Assembly (NCBI GenBank): GCA_002869165.1
Contig: PKTK01000014.1
Coordinates: 1 to 30,279 of the forward strand
Length of the DNA: 30,279 bases
Source: Candidatus Parcubacteria bacterium
Lineage (GTDB): Bacteria > Patescibacteria > ABY1 > BM507 > UBA12075
Reading direction: 5' to 3'
Both the position numbers and the translations under genes were made by a program. Positions 24,841 to 30,279 of the stretch are shown piece by piece. The notes under the pieces were generated by a model that was not told the DNA's origin, did no database searches, and saw only the letters and a list, made by a program, of their open reading frames with translations. How positions within the stretch are numbered: position 1 is the first letter of the stretch; each line of letters opens with the position of its first letter.

Positions 24841-24867
24841 TTGACTTTCGTATTTTGTTCGTATAAT
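24841..24867 (+). promoter_or_regulatory. Possible promoter toward the GIY-YIG element
   Basis: TTGACT, 15-bp spacer (short), TATAAT. It could transcribe into the inverted-repeat element at 24934. Confidence 0.4.
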
Positions 24868-24935
24868 ATAAAAGATAACAGAGCATAGATTATTTTTTCC
24901 ATCCTAACATACTCTTTGCTACCCTAACATTTCCT

Positions 24936-25259
24936 TTGTCATTCCTGCGAAGGCAGGAATCCAGAAAAAAAATAAAACTAAAAATTATTATCAAAAATAT
25001 AAATTATAGATATAACAATAATTTTTATTCAAAACCCAAAAAAGAATATAAATTTTATGTCTATATTTTGGCTAGCCAGAAGAACGGAACATTATATGTT
25101 GGTGTATCAAAAAGTTTGTTTTCAAGAACTTTCCAACATAAGTTAGGCGAAAAGAAGAAAAGCTTTAGTTTTCGATATGGAGTTGATAAATTGGTTTATT
25201 ATGAAGAACATCAATATATAAATAATGCTATTCAAAGGGAAAAACGATTAAAAAAATAG
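24936..25259 (+). CDS. GIY-YIG nuclease, amber-truncated
   Basis: 107 aa to TAG 25257-25259; the only start in frame is TTG 24936 inside the left inverted repeat, so residues 2-12 (SFLRRQESRKK) are repeat-encoded; a non-ATG start near residue 35 is possible. The domain has YVYILASQKNGTLYVGVS (GIY-YIG), the catalytic Arg in SRTFQHKLG, LVYYEEH and the catalytic Glu in AIQREKRLKK. Family members continue with a Trp and 'RREWKLxLIExMNPxW'. Here TAG stands exactly at that Trp and the next 24 in-frame codons give KREWKLRLIEEMNPSWEDYF plus four more residues. It looks like a TGG to TAG change; activity of the truncated form is uncertain. Confidence 0.8.
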   Translation: MSFLRRQESRKKIKLKIIIKNINYRYNNNFYSKPKKEYKFYVYILASQKNGTLYVGVSKSLFSRTFQHKLGEKKKSFSFRYGVDKLVYYEEHQYINNAIQREKRLKK

Positions 25260-25334
25260 AAAAGGGAGTGGAAACTTCGCTTAATAGAAGAAATGAATCC
25301 TAGTTGGGAGGATTATTTTGAGCAAATGCTTTAG
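25260..25334 (+). other. In-frame conserved tail behind the GIY-YIG amber stop
   Basis: 24 codons plus TAG 25332-25334, matching the conserved C-terminal helix of single-domain GIY-YIG proteins and ending 17 bp before the right inverted repeat. Confidence 0.75.
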
Positions 25335-25391
25335 TATTTTTATTTATTTTGTTTTTCTGGATTCCTGCCTTCGCAGGAATGACAAAGAGGT

Positions 25392-25637
25392 ATGCGTGAA
25401 TTAATGAATGACAAAATAGAAGTAATCGCTCGTTTTAAAGACGGGGATGTAATGCCTGCGGCTTTTCGTTGGCAAAACAGGGTTTATGATAGTCTAAAGC
25501 TTAATATGGTGCATAAGGAGCGGGATGGAAACGATATGATTTATTATTTTTCCGTATCTGATGAGGCAAACTTTTTTCGTTTAGCTTTTTTTACACGAGA
25601 TTTGAACTGGAAGATACAAGAGGTGTTTTACAAGTAA
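25392..25637 (+). CDS. DUF6504-like small protein preceding the Y-family polymerase
   Basis: 81 aa (77 if the second Met at 25404 is used). It fits the small beta protein often encoded beside dinB or imuB genes: 'I-x-V-x-x-R-x-x-D-G-x-x-x-P-x-x-F-x-W' here as VIARFKDGDVMPAAFRWQNR, then YYFSV and the closing strand WKIQEVFYK. The role is unknown, probably accessory to translesion synthesis. The GIY-YIG element ends 4 bp upstream, and GAGG at its border may serve as ribosome-binding site. It is separated from the polymerase by a 103-bp repeat. Confidence 0.75.
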   Translation: MRELMNDKIEVIARFKDGDVMPAAFRWQNRVYDSLKLNMVHKERDGNDMIYYFSVSDEANFFRLAFFTRDLNWKIQEVFYK

Positions 25638-25642
25638 TTTTA

Positions 25643-25745
25643 TTTGTCATCCCCGGCGAGCGAAGCGAGGGAAGGGGATCTTGTGAAAACTATTATTTAC
25701 GAGATTCCCTTCCCACTTCGCTTCGCTTCGGCCGGGAATGACAAA
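25643..25745. repeat. 103-bp MITE-like inverted repeat containing the dinB start codon
   Basis: Termini TTTGTCATCCCCGG and CCGGGAATGACAAA, with imperfect ~40-bp arms rich in GCGAAGCGAAG-type repeats. The ATG of the polymerase gene (25738-25740) lies in the right arm (GGGAATGACAAA). Confidence 0.75.
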
Positions 25746-26955
25746 GGGGAAAAGACAAAAAATCATCATTCACATAGATATGAATTCCTATTTTGCCGCG
25801 GTTGAACAGCAGGCGAATCCTTTTTTGCGTGGTCGTAGTGTAGGGGTTTGCGCTTATGATTCACCAGGTGGGGTTATTATAGCTAGCTCTATAGAGGCTA
25901 AGGCTAAGGGGGTCAAAACAGGTTGCAAGGTTCGGGACGCCAAGTTACTTGATCCGGATGTTGTTATTTTGGAAAATGAACCAGCCAAATATAGATCAAC
26001 CACTGAGAAAATCTTTAATATTTTCAAAAGCTATACTGACACAGTTGAGCCATATAGCATAGATGAGGCTTTTATGGATATGACGGGTTGGTTTCGGGAT
26101 TTTGAAGAAGCAGAAGAAAAGGCCAGAGAAATACAGACGCGAATAAGAAATGAGGTTGGTGAGTGGCTTAGTTGTTCGGTAGGGATTTCTTGGACTAAAT
26201 TTCTGGCCAAGTTTGCTTCAGATATTGCACCTAAGAAGAGTGTTTTATTGATTCGCAACGAAGAAGAGTTGAATAAAATATTAAAAGACTGCCCGCTTCA
26301 GGAAGCTTGGGGTATAAATTCTCGTATGGAAGATAGGTTGAATCAGCTTGGCATAAATAATCTTTGGGACTTAAAAAGATATTCCCCAGACAGAATTAGG
26401 TATTTTCTTGGGCGATATGGATACTATCTCTGGGCCAATGTAAATGGTTTGGAAATTTCTTTAGTTCATCAAGGCTCACCAGAGTCAAAGACTGTCGGAC
26501 ATTCTTATTGCTTGCCTAAAAAAACAAACAACAAAGATTATCTAAGGCCTATTCTTTATAAACTTTGTGAAAAAACAGGTCGACGTTTGCGCAATACTGG
26601 CAGGGAAGCTCAAGGGATAAATATTTATATGGCCTATACCCGAGGTGGTGGCGTTGGTAAGTCGTGGAAGGTGGTGGAAAAAATATTTACCACCGAAGAG
26701 ATTTTTGATTTGGCAAGTTTTTGGTTTGAGCGAGTTGAGCTGCTTTTTCCTGTTCGTATGATAGCGGTGGCCGTTTTTAGATTGTCAGAAACAACAAACC
26801 AAATGTCCATGTTTGAAGACAAATTAAGTCTTAAGGATTTAAGCAAGGCAGTAGACAAGCTAAACGATAAGTATGGAGAGTTCACAGTCGTGCGCGGACA
26901 AATGTTCGGCACAGGCGATGTGGCGCGTGATAGGATTGGGTTTAGGAAAATAGAT
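25738..26955 (+). CDS. dinB: Y-family DNA polymerase (DinB/Pol IV-like)
   Basis: 406 aa, TAA at 26956-26958. Palm motifs: IIIHIDMNSYFAAVEQQ (Asp14) and PYSIDEAFMDMT (Asp109, Glu110) supply the metal-binding carboxylates. CSVGISWTKFLAKFASD and a helix-hairpin region (LNQLGINNLWDLKRY) follow, then a little-finger domain (TVGHSYCLPKK onward). No clear beta-clamp box at the end; QMSMFEDKL (~360) is a reasonable clamp-binding candidate. Function: error-prone bypass of DNA lesions. The ATG sits in a repeat arm; the next ATG (Met15) would delete the catalytic Asp, so the repeat seems to supply the start. Confidence 0.92.
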
Positions 26956-26982
26956 TAATTTAATTACGAATTATTAATTATC

Positions 26983-27006
26983 AATTAAGAATTAAGAATT
27001 AAGAAT
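26983..27006. repeat. Short AATTAAG heptamer array
   Basis: About 3.4 copies of AATTAAG, with degenerate copies upstream from ~26965. The same heptamer forms the long array at 30201-30279. The interval 26959-27305 holds no gene; it is filled by this array and the two REP-like elements below. Confidence 0.85.
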
Positions 27007-27018
27007 ATCTTCACTTAG

Positions 27019-27096
27019 TGTCATTCTGAGCGGAGCGAAGGATCTCGTAGTATAAGTTTCTGTGTTATAAATTATTTGATTAAATCAGGAATGACA
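27019..27096. repeat. REP-like element, partial
   Basis: TGTCATTC at the left and GAATGACA at the right, with GAGCGGAGCGAAGGATCTC next to the left end; the right half has lost the matching arm. Confidence 0.55.
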
Positions 27097-27234
27097 AGGA
27101 GGAAGGCGGGCGACAATAGAGTTTAGTTTTTAAAATTACAAAGCGTCCTGTGGACAAAAATTATAAAATTGAATTATTTATTCAAAATTAATATAAAAGA
27201 TAATCAGTTTGAACTTTTTAAATTTAGCAAAATT

Positions 27235-27290
27235 CACTAGACTGAGATTGCTACGTCATCACTTCGTTCCTCCTCGCAATGACGCTAGTG
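27235..27290. repeat. REP-like palindrome at the permease promoter
   Basis: CACTAG...CTAGTG and inner ATTGC...GCAAT, with the GTCATCACTTCGTTCCTC type of loop. The extended -10 of the permease gene starts 1 bp behind it. Confidence 0.65.
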
Positions 27291-27299
27291 TGTTATAAT
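27291..27299 (+). promoter_or_regulatory. Extended -10 promoter, probably leaderless
   Basis: TGTTATAAT ends 6 nt before the ATG at 27306; no good -35, which would fall inside the REP-like element. Confidence 0.5.
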
Positions 27300-27305
27300 T
27301 AAAAT

Positions 27306-27713
27306 ATGAAACAAGCTATTAGAAAAACAGCTAATAATTATAAACAGGCGCTTCCTATTATGTTGAGCATGTTGCTTTTGGTTAACTTACTCAATCCAAT
27401 GCTAGAGATGTATTATCCAAAAGTGTTTAGTGGCAATTTTGTGATCGATCCATTGATTGGTGCGATTTTAGGAAGTATTTCTTTTGGAATGCCTATTATT
27501 AGCTATATTATTGGTGGTGAGTTACTTCGGATAGGCATCAGCTTATTGGCAGTTACTGCTTTTATTTTGACATGGACTACGGTAGGAGTTGCCATGCTTC
27601 CGCTTGAAGCTAAATTTTTGGGCAAGCGCTTTGCGATCGTGCGAAATTTACTAAACTTTGTTTTTTCAATACTTATTGCCATATTAACCGTATTTTTGCT
27701 TTCGTATGTTTAA
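27306..27713 (+). CDS. Permease half (ArsP/DUF318-like), N-terminal-type half
   Basis: 135 aa with about four membrane helices. The signature SFGMPIISYIIGGELLRIG followed by SLLAVTAFILTWTTVGVAMLP and LGKRFAIVRN is that of one repeat of the ArsP/DUF318 permease family. In most bacteria both halves are in one ~300-aa chain; here the second half is a separate gene overlapping by 8 bp, so the two should form a heterodimer. The substrate is unknown; ArsP exports organoarsenicals, other members are uncharacterised. Confidence 0.75.
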   Translation: MKQAIRKTANNYKQALPIMLSMLLLVNLLNPMLEMYYPKVFSGNFVIDPLIGAILGSISFGMPIISYIIGGELLRIGISLLAVTAFILTWTTVGVAMLPLEAKFLGKRFAIVRNLLNFVFSILIAILTVFLLSYV

Positions 27714-28221
27714 ATATTTAAAAAATCAACCATTTAGGATAAAGTTTTTGGTTTTTGTGATAGTTTTGTATCTTATTGCCATGGTTTTAGATTTTGATTA
27801 TACACTTGAAGCTTTTGTGAATACTTTTGTTTTATTTGTTAAAATTATACCAATATTGATTTTTGTATTTGTGTTAAATTTTTTAGTGAATCAATATTTA
27901 AAGATTGAGACAATCAAAAAGCATATTGGTGAGAAAAATAAATTTTTGCAATATTTTTATGCTGCTTTGTTTGGGATTTTTATCTCAGGTGCGCCATATT
28001 TGCTTTATCCCATGCTTGGTGATTTGAAAAGAAAAGGAGTTAGGGATGATTTTATAGCAGTGATGCTTTTTAATAGAAATGTAAAAATACCTTTTATTCC
28101 CGTGATGATTTATTATTTTGGTTTGGCTTATACTGTGATTATATCGATATTGATTATTGCGTTTTCGGTTTTGAATGGGCTGCTGGTTTCTATATTGGTT
28201 GTTGAAAAAAATAGGAATTAA
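27706..28221 (+). CDS. Permease half (ArsP/DUF318-like), C-terminal-type half
   Basis: 171 aa with five or so helices. Matching half-repeat: GIFISGAPYLLYPMLGDLKRKGVRDDFI (given here as family pattern 'S-G-x-P-Y...P-x-L-x-D-L-K-R-K-G') and LFNRNVKIPFIPVMIYYFG. The ATG overlaps the stop of the first half by 8 bp, a strong sign of coupled translation and stoichiometric assembly. It is the last gene of the pair; a REP-like remnant follows. Confidence 0.75.
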   Translation: MFKYLKNQPFRIKFLVFVIVLYLIAMVLDFDYTLEAFVNTFVLFVKIIPILIFVFVLNFLVNQYLKIETIKKHIGEKNKFLQYFYAALFGIFISGAPYLLYPMLGDLKRKGVRDDFIAVMLFNRNVKIPFIPVMIYYFGLAYTVIISILIIAFSVLNGLLVSILVVEKNRN

Positions 28222-28288
28222 TTTTTTTACCTAAGAATATTATTGATTTATTTTATTTAAATAACGACGCATGGTTATCGTATAGGGG

Positions 28289-28330
28289 ATTTCTCACCTC
28301 GTTCGATATGGCAAGTAGTTTTTGAGAAAT
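28289..28330. repeat. REP-like remnant
   Basis: ATTTCTCA and TGAGAAAT inverted termini around ACCTCGTTCGATATGGC, a decayed version of the element family seen at 27235. Confidence 0.4.
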
Positions 28331-28346
28331 TTAAAAATTTAAACAT

Positions 28347-28820
28347 ATGTGTGGTGGAGTTGGATATAGATATAAAAACATCAAAGAATCAGAGCTTAGA
28401 AAATATTATTCTGATGATTTAATTAAAAGATTCAAAAGCGAGGATCGGATTGAGTCGTTTTTTTGGCACCAGAAAGCCACACTTCCAATAGAGACAAAGC
28501 AGGGGATCCAGTTGAAATTGTGGGGCAATAAGGACAAAGATTTAAAATTACCAAATACTGGTTGGGCTCGTAAGGAGTCGCTAGAAGAAGGTAAATGGAA
28601 TTATTTGCATCCAGAGCTTGTAAATATTCCGGTTGAGCAAGGTTATGAGAAGAAGGTTTGGTTTGATTTTGAAAAGGGAACAAAGGGAATATTGGTTGAG
28701 CGTGACGGTGAGGAAAGAGTGTATATAATTACTAGTGAAGCAAGTGAAGAATATAAGCTCTTTACTAAACATAATAGAGAGCCTTTGGGGGAGAAACAGA
28801 TGTCAAACAACAGACAATAG
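28347..28820 (+). CDS. SRAP-like protein (YedK/HMCES type), compact
   Basis: 157 aa. It begins Met-Cys-Gly (MCGGVGYRY), as in SRAP proteins, where Cys2 becomes the N-terminal residue that crosslinks abasic sites. Further family-like features are a central LKLWG, GWARKESLEEGKW in the place of the 'xNARxE' stretch, a beta strand ERVYIITSEAS and KHNREPL, comparable to the 'IHxRMP' end. It is shorter than YedK (~220 aa). The location near dinB and DUF6504 agrees with a DNA-damage role. The assignment is from motif resemblance only. Confidence 0.6.
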   Translation: MCGGVGYRYKNIKESELRKYYSDDLIKRFKSEDRIESFFWHQKATLPIETKQGIQLKLWGNKDKDLKLPNTGWARKESLEEGKWNYLHPELVNIPVEQGYEKKVWFDFEKGTKGILVERDGEERVYIITSEASEEYKLFTKHNREPLGEKQMSNNRQ

Positions 28821-28896
28821 AGTATAGACAGCAGATAAAAGATTTTATGATTGATTTTTTGTAGTCTGTTATCTATAATTTGTTTTTTATGGATAC

Positions 28897-28926
28897 TTGA
28901 CACCCCCCTAGGGGGTGTGCTATACT
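28897..28926 (+). promoter_or_regulatory. Promoter of csoR-like gene with operator in the spacer
   Basis: TTGACA (28897-28902), 18-bp spacer, TATACT (28921-28926) with TGC before it. The spacer is filled by a C-run/G-run palindrome (28900-28918, ACACCCCCCTAGGGGGTGT), the type of site bound by CsoR/RcnR-family repressors. Start near 28933, next to the ATG. Confidence 0.8.
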
Positions 28927-28934
28927 GCTATTAT

Positions 28935-29186
28935 ATGAAAAATACACAACAATTAATAAATAATATAAAAGGTAAATTGAATGGTATTTCTAAAATGATT
29001 GATGAGGATAAGGATTGTAAAGCTGTAATAACTCAGCTAAAAGCTGTAAAATCAGCTACTGGTAGTTTAATGCAGAAATATATCGAGGATAATACTTTAT
29101 CTTGCTTAGGACGCAAGGGTAGTGTTAAAATAAAGGACAAAGAACAGATTAAGGACCTTATTAAAGAACTAATTAAGAATAATTAA
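28935..29186 (+). CDS. CsoR/RcnR-family metal-sensing repressor
   Basis: 83 aa from the ATG at 28935; a longer frame from 28851 would run through its own promoter. The helical DUF156 pattern is present: INNIKGKLNGISKMIDEDKDC, then KAVITQLKAVKSATGSL and YIEDNTLSCL (family 'R-I-x-G-Q-x-x-G-I-x-x-M-I-x-x-D-x-x-C ... L-x-x-x-x-x-C'). The first and last Cys ligands are kept, but the usual His between them is Asn (EDNTLSC), so copper sensing by Cys-His-Cys is not certain; a persulfide sensor (CstR-like, two Cys) is an alternative. It is autoregulated by the operator in its promoter. Thioredoxin follows 54 bp downstream. Confidence 0.85.
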   Translation: MKNTQQLINNIKGKLNGISKMIDEDKDCKAVITQLKAVKSATGSLMQKYIEDNTLSCLGRKGSVKIKDKEQIKDLIKELIKNN

Positions 29187-29240
29187 TATATACCGATTAA
29201 ATGATTTTTATCTTTAATTATCAGGTATTTTACGAAATTT

Positions 29241-29561
29241 ATGGCATTTCAATTTACTGATGACAATTTTAAAAAGGAGGCAATTGAAGCATCAACATCC
29301 AAACCTGTGCTAGTAGATTTTTTTGCTAGCTGGTGCGGTCCATGTAAAATGCAAGCTCCTATTATTGATGAAGTTGCTGAAGCAATGAAAGAAAAAGCTG
29401 TGGTTGGTAAGCTAGATACAGAGGCTAATCAACTTACAGCAGCTCAATATGGAGTAATGAGCATCCCAACATTGTTGGTTTTTAAGGATGGAAAGATTGC
29501 TGAGCAGTTTGTTGGTCTTCAATCAAAAGAGGCTTTACTTGAAACACTTGAAAAGTACTCA
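29241..29561 (+). CDS. trxA: Thioredoxin
   Basis: 107 aa, TAA at 29562-29564. Active site FFASWCGPCKMQAP (Cys32, Cys35), the buried DFF Asp, cis-Pro in MSIPTLLVF, and a complete thioredoxin fold. Cytoplasmic disulfide reductant. It lies downstream of the CsoR-like gene without a terminator between, so it may be cotranscribed; no separate promoter is obvious in the 54-bp gap. A terminator follows. Confidence 0.95.
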
Positions 29562-29585
29562 TAAGTATTTTATTAATCAATATAC

Positions 29586-29614
29586 AAAAAACCAGGCGTT
29601 TGCTTGGTTTTTTT
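29586..29614 (+). terminator. Terminator after thioredoxin
   Basis: AAAACCAGGC/GCTTGGTTTT stem with one GU, T-run after it. Confidence 0.8.
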
Positions 29615-29648
29615 GTTGATTTGCGCTATAATTATTAACATATATAAT

Positions 29649-29738
29649 ATGAAAGGTGGATTTATCCCCATTTTTACTAGTCTTTGTAAAAAAATACTAT
29701 TAATTTATTTAATATTAGTAAAATTAATAATTAATTAA
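29649..29738 (+). CDS. Possible 29-aa hydrophobic peptide
   Basis: Frame MKGGFIPIFTSLCKKILLIY continuing to LIIN, with a hydrophobic C-terminal half, preceded by TATAAT at 29627-29632. No ribosome-binding site and no homologue known to me. It could be chance in AT-rich spacer. Confidence 0.25.
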   Translation: MKGGFIPIFTSLCKKILLIYLILVKLIIN

Positions 29739-29790
29739 AAAGTAGCCCTAGGTGTTTAATATTTAATAATTTTCCTAGTTAAGCTTCTTT

Positions 29791-29796
29791 TATAAT
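29791..29796 (+). promoter_or_regulatory. -10 box of the HU gene
   Basis: Perfect TATAAT, 12 nt before the ATG; no convincing -35. Very short leader. Confidence 0.4.
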
Positions 29797-29808
29797 TATT
29801 CAAAAAAT

Positions 29809-30090
29809 ATGGCAAAAATGACAAAGTCACAACTGCTAAATGCATTAGCAGAATCAACAGAGCTAAGCAAAAAAGATGTAACAACCGTTCTTGACGGTCT
29901 AGCAGAACTAGCTTACAAGGAAGTTAAGAAAAATGGAGAGTTTCTAGTACCAGGTTTTGGTAAACTAGTTAAAGCTCACAGAAAAGCTAGAATGGGAAGA
30001 AACCCAGCTACTGGTGAAGAGATCAAGATCCCTGCTAAAACAGTTGTAAAATTCAGACTAGCAAAAGCAGCTAAAGACGCAGTACTTTAG
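29809..30090 (+). CDS. hup: HU-type DNA-binding protein
   Basis: 93 aa, standard length. It starts MAKMTKSQLLNALAESTELS, keeps the core VPGFGKLVKAHRKARMGRNP with the DNA-intercalating Pro in GRNPATGEEIKIP, and ends FRLAKAAKDAVL. Histone-like nucleoid protein that bends DNA. Codons are regular and Lys-rich, as expected for an abundant protein. Two terminators follow. Confidence 0.97.
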   Translation: MAKMTKSQLLNALAESTELSKKDVTTVLDGLAELAYKEVKKNGEFLVPGFGKLVKAHRKARMGRNPATGEEIKIPAKTVVKFRLAKAAKDAVL

Positions 30091-30118
30091 TAGCACGTAG
30101 ACTGATACTAAAATACAA

Positions 30119-30152
30119 AGAGCCACCCTAGGAATCCGGGTGGTTCTTTTTT
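30119..30152 (+). terminator. First terminator after hup
   Basis: AGAGCCACCC/GGGTGGTTCT stem (one GU), then T-run. Confidence 0.85.
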
Positions 30153-30166
30153 ATAATCTTAAAAGG

Positions 30167-30200
30167 GGTAACGTTACCCTAACGTTACCTTGTTTTTTTT
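30167..30200 (+). terminator. Second terminator after hup
   Basis: GGTAACGTTA-CCC-TAACGTTACC perfect 10-bp stem, then a T-run. The left arm is itself part of a GGTAACGTTACC palindrome. Confidence 0.6.
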
Positions 30201-30279
30201 GAATTAAGAATTAAGAATTAAGAATTAAGAATTAAGAATTAAGAATTAAGAATTAAGAATTAAGAATTAAGAATTAAGA
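30201..30279. repeat. Heptanucleotide array (GAATTAA)n
   Basis: 79 bp of perfect 7-bp repeats, about 11.3 copies, continuing past the window end. The same unit occurs about three times at 26983. Confidence 0.97.

Larger units (their letters stand above)
24934..25387. mobile_element. 454-bp GIY-YIG element with perfect 36-bp inverted termini
   Basis: 24934-24969 and 25352-25387 are exact reverse complements. Each terminus contains its own palindrome (ATTCCTGCGAAGGCAGGAAT), the REP-like core common in many bacteria. The interior is filled by one GIY-YIG nuclease frame. No target-site duplication is obvious. Mobility is inferred. Confidence 0.65.

Noticed and set aside
28851..28934. Longer CsoR start at 28851
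   Set aside because: It would place the promoter and operator inside the coding region; the family starts at the later ATG.
412..30090. Genetic code 25 (TGA as Gly) for the whole genome
   Set aside because: All large conserved genes are intact under the standard code and contain no in-frame TGA.

Overview
The window is about 30 kb of AT-rich bacterial DNA that looks like a member of the Patescibacteria (Candidate Phyla Radiation). The reasons are small single-domain enzymes, several Lys-rich secreted proteins of lineage-specific type, a compact type IV pilus operon, a split ArsP-like permease, CPR-style surface modules (a YYVGxDGKRYVFP module and paired ILLQVExxGxxWYV modules) and many short REP-like palindromes. 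This is inference from content; no rRNA is present. Stops are almost only TAA and TAG: of about 34 genes, only the 57-codon ORF at 23119 ends in TGA.

Left part (1-5600): a 175-bp tandem repeat, each unit ending in an intrinsic-terminator-like hairpin (1-360); a secreted Cys-rich membrane protein; a converging secreted Nfu_N-like protein; then a three-gene unit (AbrB-like regulator, HAD phosphatase, calcium-binding surface protein) behind a perfect 42-bp palindrome that overlaps the predicted transcription start. tRNA-Tyr(GTA), a HEISH metallopeptidase and a degenerate coding-like stretch follow.

Middle (5600-17200): pilB-pilC-three prepilins-PilX-like gene, one operon with a good promoter; then secreted or surface proteins: a lamin-tail/FnIII protein, a small secreted protein and an acidic 821-aa S-layer-like protein with four repeats. 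A coiled-coil protein closes the block.

Right part (17200-30279): a copper-chaperone-like HMA protein, a CoA-binding protein, a secreted subtilase with an in-frame TAA before its last Cys-rich module, an NT5C-like HAD enzyme, a ZIP transporter, a DUF3135-like protein, a C39-like protease, a tiny secreted peptide and an unrecognised zinc-ribbon protein with a perfect consensus promoter. Next is a repeat-rich DNA-repair neighbourhood: a GIY-YIG gene inside perfect 36-bp inverted repeats, a DUF6504-like gene, a Y-family polymerase whose ATG lies in a repeat, a split permease and a SRAP-like gene. The end holds CsoR with its own operator, thioredoxin, HU and an AATTAAG heptamer array running off the window.

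Most recognisable promoters have sigma70-type -10 boxes with an extended TGn, and several lie so close to the ATG that the mRNA should be leaderless or nearly so.
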